Positions 33,501 through 42,768 of a stretch of 59,711 bases of DNA are shown here, piece after piece (position 1 is the stretch's first letter; each line of letters starts with the position of its first letter). A program made the translations under genes and the position numbers. Where the stretch lies: contig JAMPIM010000007.1 of NCBI GenBank assembly GCA_023662705.1, positions 1 to 59,711 of the forward strand, read 5' to 3'. Under the pieces are notes generated by a model, which worked only from the letters and a program-made list of their open reading frames with translations, made no database searches and had not been told where the DNA came from. Origin of the DNA: Candidatus Gastranaerophilales bacterium (GTDB lineage Bacteria; Cyanobacteriota; Vampirovibrionia; Gastranaerophilales; Gastranaerophilaceae).

Positions 33501-36500
33501 AGGCGGATACGATGATATTTTAGATGCAGTTCAGCAGTTAAAGGATCCAAGAGTTCTTGTATTAGCAGAAAGAATATTAAAAAAGAAAAATCCATCATAT
33601 ACGTCTCTGGATGTATTTTTGACTAAAAAATTGAGTCGCACTAAAGCTGATATGATTCTTGCAGAGCTGGCAAGTAATAATATGCTGACAACCCGTACTG
33701 AATCAGGTAAAGTTATTGTTGACGAATGGGGTAATACGACTATTGATGCGAATCGGGTTGCAGATGTAGCATACAGATTGCTCCTTAATTCGGATTTCGA
33801 TATTCGTGCAATGGGCTTTAAGGCAATTAGATCTGAAAAAGTTGCTAAGCTTGTTGATGCAAAATTGAAACAAAGTGGTTCTTCATTGGAAAAAGTTCGT
33901 AATAAATTTAATGAAGAAAAAGCTGATTATGCTGCTAAGGCTGATTTTTGGGATGGATTAGGCTTTATGGACTTTGTTTCGGATGCATATCGTGAAAATA
34001 CCGATGTATCCGATAATATGTTTGTTGAAATTGATGATGTTAACAGTAAACCTCTTGCTTTGACAAAGAAACAGCAAAATGCATATTTGGCTGCGGTTAA
34101 CGAAATGGAAACAAGACTTCAGCAGATGGAGCGTGCATACAAGGAATCTCTTGAGTCACAAGGTGCAGTTTCTTGGTTCGTAAATATGGTATGTGAGACA
34201 AACGGTATAGGAACTACCAGAGAAGAAATTGAAGCCAGAATTGAACACGACAAAGAAACTATCAGATTACTTAAGCTGGGTGCAGAAGGCAGACTTGGCA
34301 AAATGGTTAACGGTCGTATGGTGCCTGTACCTTTCGAAGAAGTATTTGCAGAACGTAATGTCGGAGTAAAATTTGATGCTGCCAAAGTTGAGAAAGTTAC
34401 AAAACAAGCTGAAATGCTTGCAGCAATGGATATTGCAAAAGAGCATATTGCAGTATGTTGGGAAGAATTGGATAATGGTTTAAAATCAGGTGATACAGCC
34501 AGATTAAGTACTTCTATTGTGGATGCTTTAGAAAAAATATCCCAAATGCAGCCTAATCAGAAATTGAGTTTGCCTAATGGTTATAAACTCCGCTCCGGTA
34601 TTATTGTTGATGCAAATGGTAAACCTGTTCCCAAAGCAGATTTAATTACGCTTGCAAAACAATTGCAGGCTGGTTTGTCAGACATATCAAAAGAATTATT
34701 CGGGGTATCAATTCCTGTAGGAACATCTCTGTCGGGTGTTCATAAAATTCTGGACAAAGGATATGATAATAAGAAAGAAGAATTTAAACAACAGTACAAA
34801 GAAGCTTTCGGACAAGATTGTCCTGATGAGATGGTAGATAAATATATTTCTACTATTGAAACCGGAAAAACCATTATTAACGTTGGAGTTATGATTGCTG
34901 CAGTTGTAGCAGCTCCATTTACAGGGGGTGGCTCGTTAGCTGTATTTGCTATATCTACAACCGCCTCTCTTGCTGTTAATGCTTTAGAAAATTCAACAGA
35001 TGCCGATGGATGGACGAATGATGAATGGACGTCTGATGTAACACAAGCACTCTGGGATGGTGCTCTTTCTACTGTTGGTGTAAAAGTAGGTGCTTATGCC
35101 GAATCTTTTGCAAAGGGTGCTTCAAGTATAGGACAAGCGAATAAGTTTATCTCAAGGTTGCCTAAAAATTCTTGGGGAACAGCATTAAGAAATGCGGAAG
35201 CAGCTGCTATTAAAATAGAAAAATATACTGCAAGAATTGGTAAAAATGTATTAGATTCCCGCTTTGCAAAACTTACGTCTCAATTCCCTAATGCAAATCA
35301 AACAGCTTTAAGAAAAGCAACTGTTTTAATATCAAGAGCAGAGGCTGCAGGAGTTGAAATTTCCAGTGATATACTTCAGTCTCTGGTTCAAACGTATTGT
35401 ATGCATGGAGAATTTAATGAAGAACAGTTCCTGATGGATATGGTTATTTCATTGGGTGCAAACTCAGTTGGACATGGTATAAGTTCTATAAGTGAAGTCC
35501 GTCATGCAGGTGATGCGATACCGACTCCAAAACCGGATCTTGTTCACGAATCTGTTTTGGGAAAAGCAACCAATAATAATGGAGGTGTTGCACAAGCAGG
35601 TACTGTTGGTAAATTGAATGAGACAAAGTTTGCTCAAGCAAAAGCTGAATTGGAAGAAGTCTTAAATGCAGATAATTATGGCAATCTTACTCCTCAGGAT
35701 TTAGAAACTCTTCAAAAACAAATTGATGCATTGCAAAACCGTGAACAAAGACGTGCTCTCCAACACATTTTTGACACTAAAAAAGCTGAATTTGAAGCAG
35801 CTGGCCCGACTCCAACGCCTGCTCCAAAACCCGAGCCTATACCAGAACCGGAACCTGAGCCGACTCCAACACCATCACCTGATCCTGTAACACCGGCATC
35901 CGGTAGTTTGCTCAGAAAATTTGGTAAGCAGCTTTACAGTGTATATCAAAGTGTTGAAAGAGGCATTGAAAATCTAAAGAGTATTCAGGATTATAATCAA
36001 CTTAAAGCTGTTATAACCGATAAATTTAAAAACTTCCCTGAAGAAGCAGGCAGTTTGTTAAATCGTTTATATACAAAGGCAAAACAGCTTGGTTTGGATG
36101 TTATTGAAACTGCCGCGGATAGAACGGCTCGTCTTGGCAGTGCTTTATCCAAAACTTATGAAAGCATTGAAACTGCAATTGAAAGTTTGACTGATATGGC
36201 GAAGTTCAATGAACTGCTTCATGATATTACAACCAAGTTCGCTGATTTCAAAGATGACATGAAAGTTCTTGTAGATAAGCTTTATACTAAAGCTACATCT
36301 TTAGGATTATCAGTAAGAGAGTCTTTAGATGATTTATATCATAGAGTTGGTATAAACGGTAAAAGAGTATCTGAAGGCAGCAATATTGAGCCGCAATTTA
36401 GAAGAACTTCCAATGAGTTTAACCCTGATGAGCTTTGTCGTGAAGCAGGAAATAACGGTAAGCCGCTTAATGAGAATTATGTTCAGGCATCAAAAGATTT

Positions 36501-39500
36501 AAGAGAACATTATAATAATGCAATAGCAAACGGTACTTATGCAGATACTTATGAAAACTATGTAAGCACTATAACAGGCGGTCACGTAGTTGCTTATGGT
36601 GGTTTTGACGGAACTCATACATGGTATGGTGATGTTGGACAAGGCGGTATTGATGTTAACCCCGGACAAATAAGAGGCAGGGGTGCAATGTCAAGTAACC
36701 GAATCGAGATGGGATATCAGGTAGAAGATATAGCCCGTCAATATGGCGATTCTTATAATACCGGTGGAACGTCTAAAGTTAAGTTAGCGGGTATTCCTGA
36801 TGATGCACGCCCTGTGAATATTGGAACACAGCATATATATCCTGACGGACAATATATGGATGCTTACTTTAAGCAAATGCAAAGAACTGCAAAAGAGGCT
36901 CTTGATTTAATAGAAAAAGGCGCATCCCAAGATAAAATTTTAGCTAAATTAGCAGAACATTATCAATATGCAGCAAATGCTCGTCCTTTTGGTCAGATTA
37001 ACAATTCATTGTTTATGAATGAGTTGAATACGTTATTGCAAAAAGCCGGCATGAAACCAATGCCGCACGGAGTACTTGATCACGTTGCACAACGTTTACA
37101 ACCGGAATCATTTAAAAAATATTTTATAGATGAGTATAAGAAAACTGCGCTTAGTGCTCCATCTGTTCATGTTGATGTTCCAAATCCGGTATACCACAAT
37201 CCTGCGGGTGCTGTAGATCAGTCACGTAATTTTAATTCAACTCATAACATTTCAAGTGAAGAAGTCGTTTTTGACGGATACAAAGACGGCGGACGCAGAT
37301 TGCAATTTGATGAAAATGGTAATCCGATTAACAAACCTTCAAGAGAAATTATTCTTGTTGATAGAACAAATGACACTCAATTGCAATCTATGATTTCCGA
37401 TATTAAGCAAAGAACAGCTAATATGAGTGATAAAGAAAAGGCTGCATTCTTACAAAGATATGTTTATGATATTTCAGGCGGTGATGTTGATATGAATATT
37501 CATGATGCTTGGGATAGTCGAAATACAGGTAAAGAAGTATTGCTCGGTGATATTATTACACAGCAACCTCCTGTTGCGGTTTGCCGTCACAGAAGCTTAT
37601 TAATGAAAGTTCTTGGGGATGAAATTGGTTTAAAAATAGAACTTCAGAGAGGAAACTTCTATAGTGGAGGTGGTGGCGGAGGCCATGCTTGGAATATAAT
37701 TCGTTTTGATGACGGAACGAGTGCTATATATGATGCAATGCATAATAAAACTTCTTCTACAACTCCAGGAAAAGTTGATAGTTATGCACGTCAATATTAT
37801 ACAGTAAATAATGAGGCACTTTATACTAACGGAGTAACTCCAAACGTAAATGTAAATCCAAAACCAGCTCCTGCTCCGATAAATGCTGCACCATTGCCAA
37901 AAGCAGATAATACACCTCAAACATTAGTCAAAGGTCAAGCTTATGAATTAGATGAATTGCCTGTATTAAATCTGGCTAATCGTGTAGAAGTTGATTTGAA
38001 TAACCCTCAATACAGAGCTCAGATTGATAACTTGTCGGAAGGTGGACGCTTAACTATTGGCCGTGAAGGCGATATAGTTATAAATGATCCGCAAAAATTT
38101 GTATCCCGTGAACACATAATTATTGAGAAACGCAATGGTAAATTATATGTAATTGATGCTTCTGCAAATGGAACCAGCGTTGTTAAACGAGCACAAGCTC
38201 CACTTAATCCATTGCCAAAGGCAGGCAATTCACCACAACAATTAACAAAGGGGCTAGCTTATGAAGTAGAAGAGTTACCTGCACTTAAACTCGGATATAA
38301 TAAAGAACTGGATTTGAGTGATCCTGCCATAAAAGCCCGAATAGACAACTTACCGGAAGGCGGCACATTAACAGTCGGTCGTCATGGAGATATTCAAATA
38401 GATGCATCTTATACTGATGTTTCAAGACAGCATTTAATTATTGAAAAACGCAATGGTAAGATATATATTACAGATTGTTCTACTAATGGCACAAGTGTTA
38501 TTAAGCATAAAATATCAAGTAGCATGAATCCGGATTCGTTAAATGAATACTGGTCTGCGCCATCAGCAGAAACTGTAACGTTTAAACAAAAAAATTCTTG
38601 GGGTATAAATAAAACCGTAGAGGTTCGTACATCTACTGATGTCAGAAAGTACTTAAATTCGTTTAACAGAAAACTGAATCCTCTTGAAATAGATCAAATG
38701 GTCAAATTGTTTGAGTCAAATCCTAAAAGATTTAACAGAATTGCAAACAGCGGATTCTTTGATTTAGTTGATAGTGGTTACATCCGCTATGAAGATGTTC
38801 ATAGTTTATTTACTGGTTCTGTTCAGATTAATGAAAATACATTCTTCTCCAACAGATTCTTGTCAGAATGCCAAATCGCAAAATCACAGCTTGATCAGGG
38901 TATCCAACCTTCGTTAGTTCAAACAATTCCAAATGGTGCTTCTAAAACTTATGTTCAACAGCATGTAAAAGTTGGTGATGTTTATGAACAAAATGGTGTA
39001 TTATTTGTACGAGATGGGGAAGACAGTTTTACTCAATTAAATATTTCAAAAGATACTTTTGATTATTTATTCCCGCCAGTTAAGACATCCAGTTTTAAAC
39101 AAGGTTCTTCTTATGATTGTTGGCTGATTTCTGCGATAGATAATCTTTTAGATTATCCAGAAGGCAGATCCACAATATTTAAAATGTTTAGTGAAGCAAG
39201 TGATGGTAATATATGGGTAACACTTCCTGATAATCTGATGATTCCTTTCCCTAATGGTAGAGTCCTTGATGCCTCTGGAAAACAGGTAGAAGGTGTGAGT
39301 GGTATTCAAATACTTGAACAATCATATATGTACCATGCGCTTGATGTTAACAGGAAAGGCTTCTCTCCTGAAAAAATGGCATCTTTAACTGACCCTTCAA
39401 AACAAATGGAAATTTTGGATTTTGGTAATGACGTTGAGGTCTGGGAATATTTCTTCCAAAAGCCAGGAAATCTTATATGCTATGATGTTAATGCAGCTGA

Positions 39501-42500
39501 AAACCTAATCAGAACTTGCGGAAACCGTTCCGATGTTGTAATTGGCTTGTCATTTAAAGATGGTATTCCAATTGAAGGAATGCCTGAAGGTGCAATTGAT
39601 CCGTCACGCCATCTATATTCTCGTCACCAGTATGCGTTAAAAAGTTTTGATCCTGAAACTAATATGTGCTATCTAACAAATCCTTGGGATGCTTCTAAAA
39701 TCATTGAAGTTCCATTAGATGAAGTTAAGCAGCATTTTGTGACTATTTCTCAAATTGATTTAAGTACAAATAATGTAGGCAATATGGTTGCGGCTGCAAA
39801 CGGATATCCCATCCCTGTGCATGGTGCCGTTAGAACATCAGGAGTTGATGCTCCGGGTGGTTCTTTGGGTTTTGGTGTTAGAAAAGAAGCTCTTCTAAGA
39901 CATGTATCTCCAAGTGATTGGAAATTTGCACAAAATATATTAAGCAGTTATGTTAATGATGTTAATTATCCGGTTGCAAAAAAATTGTTTGAAACAGGTC
40001 AGTTAACTTATGCAGAACATATCTTAAAAGCATTTCAAACCTCTGAAGAAGTCGATTTTGCATTGCGTATGATATCGACTGGTGATGAAAGAATTATTGG
40101 TAATCTGCATCATATTGCTTATGTTGTAAACACTAATGTTATAATCAGTTCGGGAGAATTGGATCTTGATGCGATTGCAAAGGCTTGTGAACGTTATGAT
40201 TTTCAAGCAAATCCTAATGATGCAATAGTTTTTGCAAATCGTTTATTTGCTTCAAAGAACCATTCTACGGCAAAAGACATTTTTAATAATGCAGAACTTC
40301 AAGGGCCGGATTTATGGAACTTGGCATATTATGAAAATAAAACAGGTCCATACCAAACACTTGTAGCGGAATTGCGTAAGAATCCGGACATTAGTGTAGA
40401 AAATTTGGATAACATAATCGGTATGTTATATGCACATAATGGTAATAACTTAGATTATATATTTGAAACAATTTCACCAAAAGAATTGGATGCAATTTGT
40501 TCCCGTATTGCTAATGCTGATTTTGTAAAAAATCGTTCAGTTATTTGCGCTAATGATGTCGACGTATTAATAGAGTTAGCAACTATAGTTGATGACGATG
40601 TATTAGCTAACCTTACAAAGTACCAGTCTTTATCTTCTGTTGTACATAATTGTTTTTCATTTAATTCAGACCAATTGAGGTTCTTAAAGCAACATCCCGG
40701 ATTACTTGGTAAAGATGCTTCGATATTAGCATTTGTAGATAGTGCTACTTTGGATAAAATTGCAGCAAGCACTAATTGTAATCGTATAGTAGAAAGCTGC
40801 TCAAATTTAAAATTATCGGATGTGCAAATCCATTATTTGGAAAAATCAGGATTGGCTGCTAAAATTAGACAAAATCCTGAGCTTTTACATGATTTGAAAG
40901 GATTTATTGATTCACCAATATTAGGAATTTTAGATAATAAATCATTGGATGTAATAATCCACAGCAGTAATCGTAATCGTATAATTGAATCCTGTTCCGG
41001 CTTGGAATTAACATCGGAACAAATTAAATCATTAGAACAATCAGGATTGGCTGATAAAATTAGAAAAAATCCTGAATTGTTGGTGAATGCAAAAGCAATT
41101 ATTGAGCAAAAAGAAAATACTGTATCTGCTGTTGGGGCATTCGGTTTTGATATTAAAAACAGTAGTAGTGTTCAGAGTGTTGATTTGGCAGGAGTTGGAA
41201 ATTCAGTACCACCATCTCTATCAAATAGTATAATTAGTGCTTTTAGGACAACTAATGATCCAAATGTAAAACTTATTGATTATAGTTATAAAGTTAATGG
41301 TAAAACATATAAATTTAAGGCGTCCGAAGGTATTAATCAACCATTAATCAACCAATTAGCAAATATTGATTATAAAAAAAGATTAATGTTAAGTTCAAGC
41401 AGTAATTATAAGAAATTTAGTCCGCAGGTGCAGCATCAGCTTGCGCAATTTGCTCATAAAAATAAAGTTTCAGTAGATATTATGAATCATTTAATTACAA
41501 CTGTTAGTGATGAGCAAAAGCTTATTAAAATATTGCAGGATAATAGATTAACTCAATTGCTTACTTCTAAAAGGTCAATTGATGATTTGCAGAATGTTTT
41601 CAGTCTCAAGTTTGATGATCCGGTAAAATATGAAAGAATTGCAGAATCAGGGTTATTTGACTTAATTAAAGATAATAAATTAAACGGATATATATTACGC
41701 TGGATTAATAAAAACTCGGATTTATCTTCAGACATGTATCGTGATTTAGAGTTATTAAAATCAGGTAAAAGTATAGTGCCTGAGTTTCCAGCGGGTACTA
41801 ATTTGCAAACTGCTTTCCAGCAAACAACTGTTGGTGATGCTATTGAAGTTGGTGGCAAAATGTATATCAATGACGGTGCACAATTGATTGAATGGAATAT
41901 GACAAAGGAAAAATATCTGGAACTATTCCCTCCTGTTGAACGTTTTGCTACCGCACAAGGAGCTGTTAGTAACTGTCATTTGATTCAAACACTTGGACTT
42001 GCAATGCATAATCCGCAGGCAAGAGTTCAATTTTTGCAATCATTTGCATTAAATGGTAACGACATAGTTGTTACCGTCAAAGGCTATGAAAATTATCATG
42101 GCAGCAGTACTTTTACTAATGGTGAAATCAAGCTTGGTTCTGATTTAAAGCATTTAATTGGCTGTAAGGGTATGCAAATGTATGAACAAGCGTACGGCAG
42201 AGTAGCGTTGAGAGCCAGCGATGTTACAGATTATCCCGGAATTGCACCGATTGAAGATGTTGTGGAAAGAACAGCTTGGGGACAACCTGCTCAAACTATG
42301 GCAGACGTTTTTGGACAAGGTAATTTTGCAAATAACATGATTGATCAAGGATTTGGAACATATTCTAATGTAGCGGTTGATCCGCATTTAGGATGGTCTT
42401 CAAAGGAAGATTTTATTAACGATTTTGGAAGATTATTCTTTGATGACTATGGAAATAAAATTTCTGTATCATTTCAAAATGCAGATATAGATTATACTGA

Positions 42501-42759
42501 AGCAATGCTCACCCATGCTGCAAACAATAAGGATTTCCTTATATCATTTGTAACGATTCCTAAGCCTGATGCAGTTGCAGAAAGTTCTTTGTTATCTGAA
42601 TTCAATTTAATATCCAGTCATGCATATTCAGTTTTAGGTTATAATGCTGCTACAAAGATGGTACAGATTGGTAATCCGCATTCGTTCGCAGAAGTTACTG
42701 AAATTCCATTGGAAACATTCCATAAATATCTTGCAGAGCTAGATTTCTTAAAATTATAA
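30529..42759 (+). CDS. Giant 4076-residue multidomain protein with two calpain-like protease domains
   Basis: The start is GTG 30529 with AAAGGA upstream. There is no signal peptide. Visible parts in order: EF-hand-like acidic loop (about 44-63); beta-rich Thr/Glu repeats (130-340); LysM (about 366-411); Gln/Arg/Glu coiled coil (430-464); about five helical repeats of roughly 100 residues (675-1110) with GFGTD and GAGTD annexin-like signatures; a hydrophobic segment (about 1451-1487); a Pro-rich hinge (1760-1789); two related helical repeats (1791-1940). Then come an unassigned domain (1958-2214), an EDR1/transglutaminase-like domain (C2352, H2386, D2402), and FHA domains near 2500-2560 and 2600-2665. 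Last are calpain-like domain 1 (Q2858, C2864, H3033, N3051), Leu-rich helical repeats (about 3390-3530) and calpain-like domain 2 (Q3810, C3816, H4031, N4049). Domain calls come from motifs. A secreted or injected effector, or a polymorphic toxin, is my inference; an intracellular signalling protease is the alternative. Confidence 0.8.
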   Translation: MTNTFSLGKNNSKFGEIDFSKLRSGVTKKDLGIEEGSVLANIFDSINTNNEGDSEAKLDKNELNVFLEIIRKLADPKNKQDKKASNLSEGEAKNYEINGQKLGGKHKKELLTFLSKLAELTHGVSNIQSNESSELITYDDGHTEEVFPDGKTITTVIDLAKGIKTVTTKEIVGWDDEGNDLYKETVETTETTDEGEIYTVTIDGVIQRKKTTSKTKTEDVTYEDGKEKSSTIDYIDPNIHEEYIYENGAPVLKKKVVVTVPVTEDGESASANQTTETITYDGTKTTTVTENNNRTLTVVNDGSDILSEHEISTNSDNQTVDRTRVYSGDNYTEDLIVDSQPRRQTKLVDGKEYTVIYDSDGNATGVVVQYGETIKKLAKKFGVDEKELVRVNSSVVKGGRISAGTVIKIPPKTDGTRIQADDSALQGRMSREEVLAEVQRIREQQRQEQARRREEQRLAALAKQTVIAKGQNGYYITKDGYDNYRYFDSKNKEIDANAFKAACPSIYEAHSAKLRGATRRTAKKYDISRIQSGAKQLAGKIWNQIDGFSNSTNTINLLRAITPENAAFVVSEYQKLRKVSLAKDIDDEVGLDIQTVKEHICKKLVDQAKSLGIGGVYYGDYQNIKDLSSLQKWINTVSAKIINKMSNATVSYYATDAEQTQRQQKAQDAAVQRSSAAQIVEDLISAKSGYNDIKKIKAVIARIDKPEELNEVNRLLALRGYPPTDKYSAIEHFIYDESDHSISHTYNSSDYLETTVQNWINKGVLTGQAANEAQARMAARVLFDGGDGFGTDCNKIKKAVRMIKCPKPTGNRAADNKQAREVYRLVNKMIAKHNTFYGLGSSCRDLKDYCAGEMWDYEVKYLNGILAQNNAIQGKEKTKAITELTQEAVEGAGTDIEYLEQAIRAIDSPEDRKAVEAKLADYCKKKGIKLQVAGQSYLQAILYDECDTFMGISTDHKEIRKFNEMLISQGAYTEKEAMNLRAEQAALQMLEGGYDDILDAVQQLKDPRVLVLAERILKKKNPSYTSLDVFLTKKLSRTKADMILAELASNNMLTTRTESGKVIVDEWGNTTIDANRVADVAYRLLLNSDFDIRAMGFKAIRSEKVAKLVDAKLKQSGSSLEKVRNKFNEEKADYAAKADFWDGLGFMDFVSDAYRENTDVSDNMFVEIDDVNSKPLALTKKQQNAYLAAVNEMETRLQQMERAYKESLESQGAVSWFVNMVCETNGIGTTREEIEARIEHDKETIRLLKLGAEGRLGKMVNGRMVPVPFEEVFAERNVGVKFDAAKVEKVTKQAEMLAAMDIAKEHIAVCWEELDNGLKSGDTARLSTSIVDALEKISQMQPNQKLSLPNGYKLRSGIIVDANGKPVPKADLITLAKQLQAGLSDISKELFGVSIPVGTSLSGVHKILDKGYDNKKEEFKQQYKEAFGQDCPDEMVDKYISTIETGKTIINVGVMIAAVVAAPFTGGGSLAVFAISTTASLAVNALENSTDADGWTNDEWTSDVTQALWDGALSTVGVKVGAYAESFAKGASSIGQANKFISRLPKNSWGTALRNAEAAAIKIEKYTARIGKNVLDSRFAKLTSQFPNANQTALRKATVLISRAEAAGVEISSDILQSLVQTYCMHGEFNEEQFLMDMVISLGANSVGHGISSISEVRHAGDAIPTPKPDLVHESVLGKATNNNGGVAQAGTVGKLNETKFAQAKAELEEVLNADNYGNLTPQDLETLQKQIDALQNREQRRALQHIFDTKKAEFEAAGPTPTPAPKPEPIPEPEPEPTPTPSPDPVTPASGSLLRKFGKQLYSVYQSVERGIENLKSIQDYNQLKAVITDKFKNFPEEAGSLLNRLYTKAKQLGLDVIETAADRTARLGSALSKTYESIETAIESLTDMAKFNELLHDITTKFADFKDDMKVLVDKLYTKATSLGLSVRESLDDLYHRVGINGKRVSEGSNIEPQFRRTSNEFNPDELCREAGNNGKPLNENYVQASKDLREHYNNAIANGTYADTYENYVSTITGGHVVAYGGFDGTHTWYGDVGQGGIDVNPGQIRGRGAMSSNRIEMGYQVEDIARQYGDSYNTGGTSKVKLAGIPDDARPVNIGTQHIYPDGQYMDAYFKQMQRTAKEALDLIEKGASQDKILAKLAEHYQYAANARPFGQINNSLFMNELNTLLQKAGMKPMPHGVLDHVAQRLQPESFKKYFIDEYKKTALSAPSVHVDVPNPVYHNPAGAVDQSRNFNSTHNISSEEVVFDGYKDGGRRLQFDENGNPINKPSREIILVDRTNDTQLQSMISDIKQRTANMSDKEKAAFLQRYVYDISGGDVDMNIHDAWDSRNTGKEVLLGDIITQQPPVAVCRHRSLLMKVLGDEIGLKIELQRGNFYSGGGGGGHAWNIIRFDDGTSAIYDAMHNKTSSTTPGKVDSYARQYYTVNNEALYTNGVTPNVNVNPKPAPAPINAAPLPKADNTPQTLVKGQAYELDELPVLNLANRVEVDLNNPQYRAQIDNLSEGGRLTIGREGDIVINDPQKFVSREHIIIEKRNGKLYVIDASANGTSVVKRAQAPLNPLPKAGNSPQQLTKGLAYEVEELPALKLGYNKELDLSDPAIKARIDNLPEGGTLTVGRHGDIQIDASYTDVSRQHLIIEKRNGKIYITDCSTNGTSVIKHKISSSMNPDSLNEYWSAPSAETVTFKQKNSWGINKTVEVRTSTDVRKYLNSFNRKLNPLEIDQMVKLFESNPKRFNRIANSGFFDLVDSGYIRYEDVHSLFTGSVQINENTFFSNRFLSECQIAKSQLDQGIQPSLVQTIPNGASKTYVQQHVKVGDVYEQNGVLFVRDGEDSFTQLNISKDTFDYLFPPVKTSSFKQGSSYDCWLISAIDNLLDYPEGRSTIFKMFSEASDGNIWVTLPDNLMIPFPNGRVLDASGKQVEGVSGIQILEQSYMYHALDVNRKGFSPEKMASLTDPSKQMEILDFGNDVEVWEYFFQKPGNLICYDVNAAENLIRTCGNRSDVVIGLSFKDGIPIEGMPEGAIDPSRHLYSRHQYALKSFDPETNMCYLTNPWDASKIIEVPLDEVKQHFVTISQIDLSTNNVGNMVAAANGYPIPVHGAVRTSGVDAPGGSLGFGVRKEALLRHVSPSDWKFAQNILSSYVNDVNYPVAKKLFETGQLTYAEHILKAFQTSEEVDFALRMISTGDERIIGNLHHIAYVVNTNVIISSGELDLDAIAKACERYDFQANPNDAIVFANRLFASKNHSTAKDIFNNAELQGPDLWNLAYYENKTGPYQTLVAELRKNPDISVENLDNIIGMLYAHNGNNLDYIFETISPKELDAICSRIANADFVKNRSVICANDVDVLIELATIVDDDVLANLTKYQSLSSVVHNCFSFNSDQLRFLKQHPGLLGKDASILAFVDSATLDKIAASTNCNRIVESCSNLKLSDVQIHYLEKSGLAAKIRQNPELLHDLKGFIDSPILGILDNKSLDVIIHSSNRNRIIESCSGLELTSEQIKSLEQSGLADKIRKNPELLVNAKAIIEQKENTVSAVGAFGFDIKNSSSVQSVDLAGVGNSVPPSLSNSIISAFRTTNDPNVKLIDYSYKVNGKTYKFKASEGINQPLINQLANIDYKKRLMLSSSSNYKKFSPQVQHQLAQFAHKNKVSVDIMNHLITTVSDEQKLIKILQDNRLTQLLTSKRSIDDLQNVFSLKFDDPVKYERIAESGLFDLIKDNKLNGYILRWINKNSDLSSDMYRDLELLKSGKSIVPEFPAGTNLQTAFQQTTVGDAIEVGGKMYINDGAQLIEWNMTKEKYLELFPPVERFATAQGAVSNCHLIQTLGLAMHNPQARVQFLQSFALNGNDIVVTVKGYENYHGSSTFTNGEIKLGSDLKHLIGCKGMQMYEQAYGRVALRASDVTDYPGIAPIEDVVERTAWGQPAQTMADVFGQGNFANNMIDQGFGTYSNVAVDPHLGWSSKEDFINDFGRLFFDDYGNKISVSFQNADIDYTEAMLTHAANNKDFLISFVTIPKPDAVAESSLLSEFNLISSHAYSVLGYNAATKMVQIGNPHSFAEVTEIPLETFHKYLAELDFLKL

Positions 42760-42768
42760 AGGACTACT

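Noticed and set aside
35806..35895. Pro/Thr/Glu-rich repeat (PTPTP, PEPEPEP) as a gene boundary or frameshift site
   Set aside because: The frame stays open across it, and both sides are helical coding sequence in the same frame, so it is a flexible hinge inside the giant protein.
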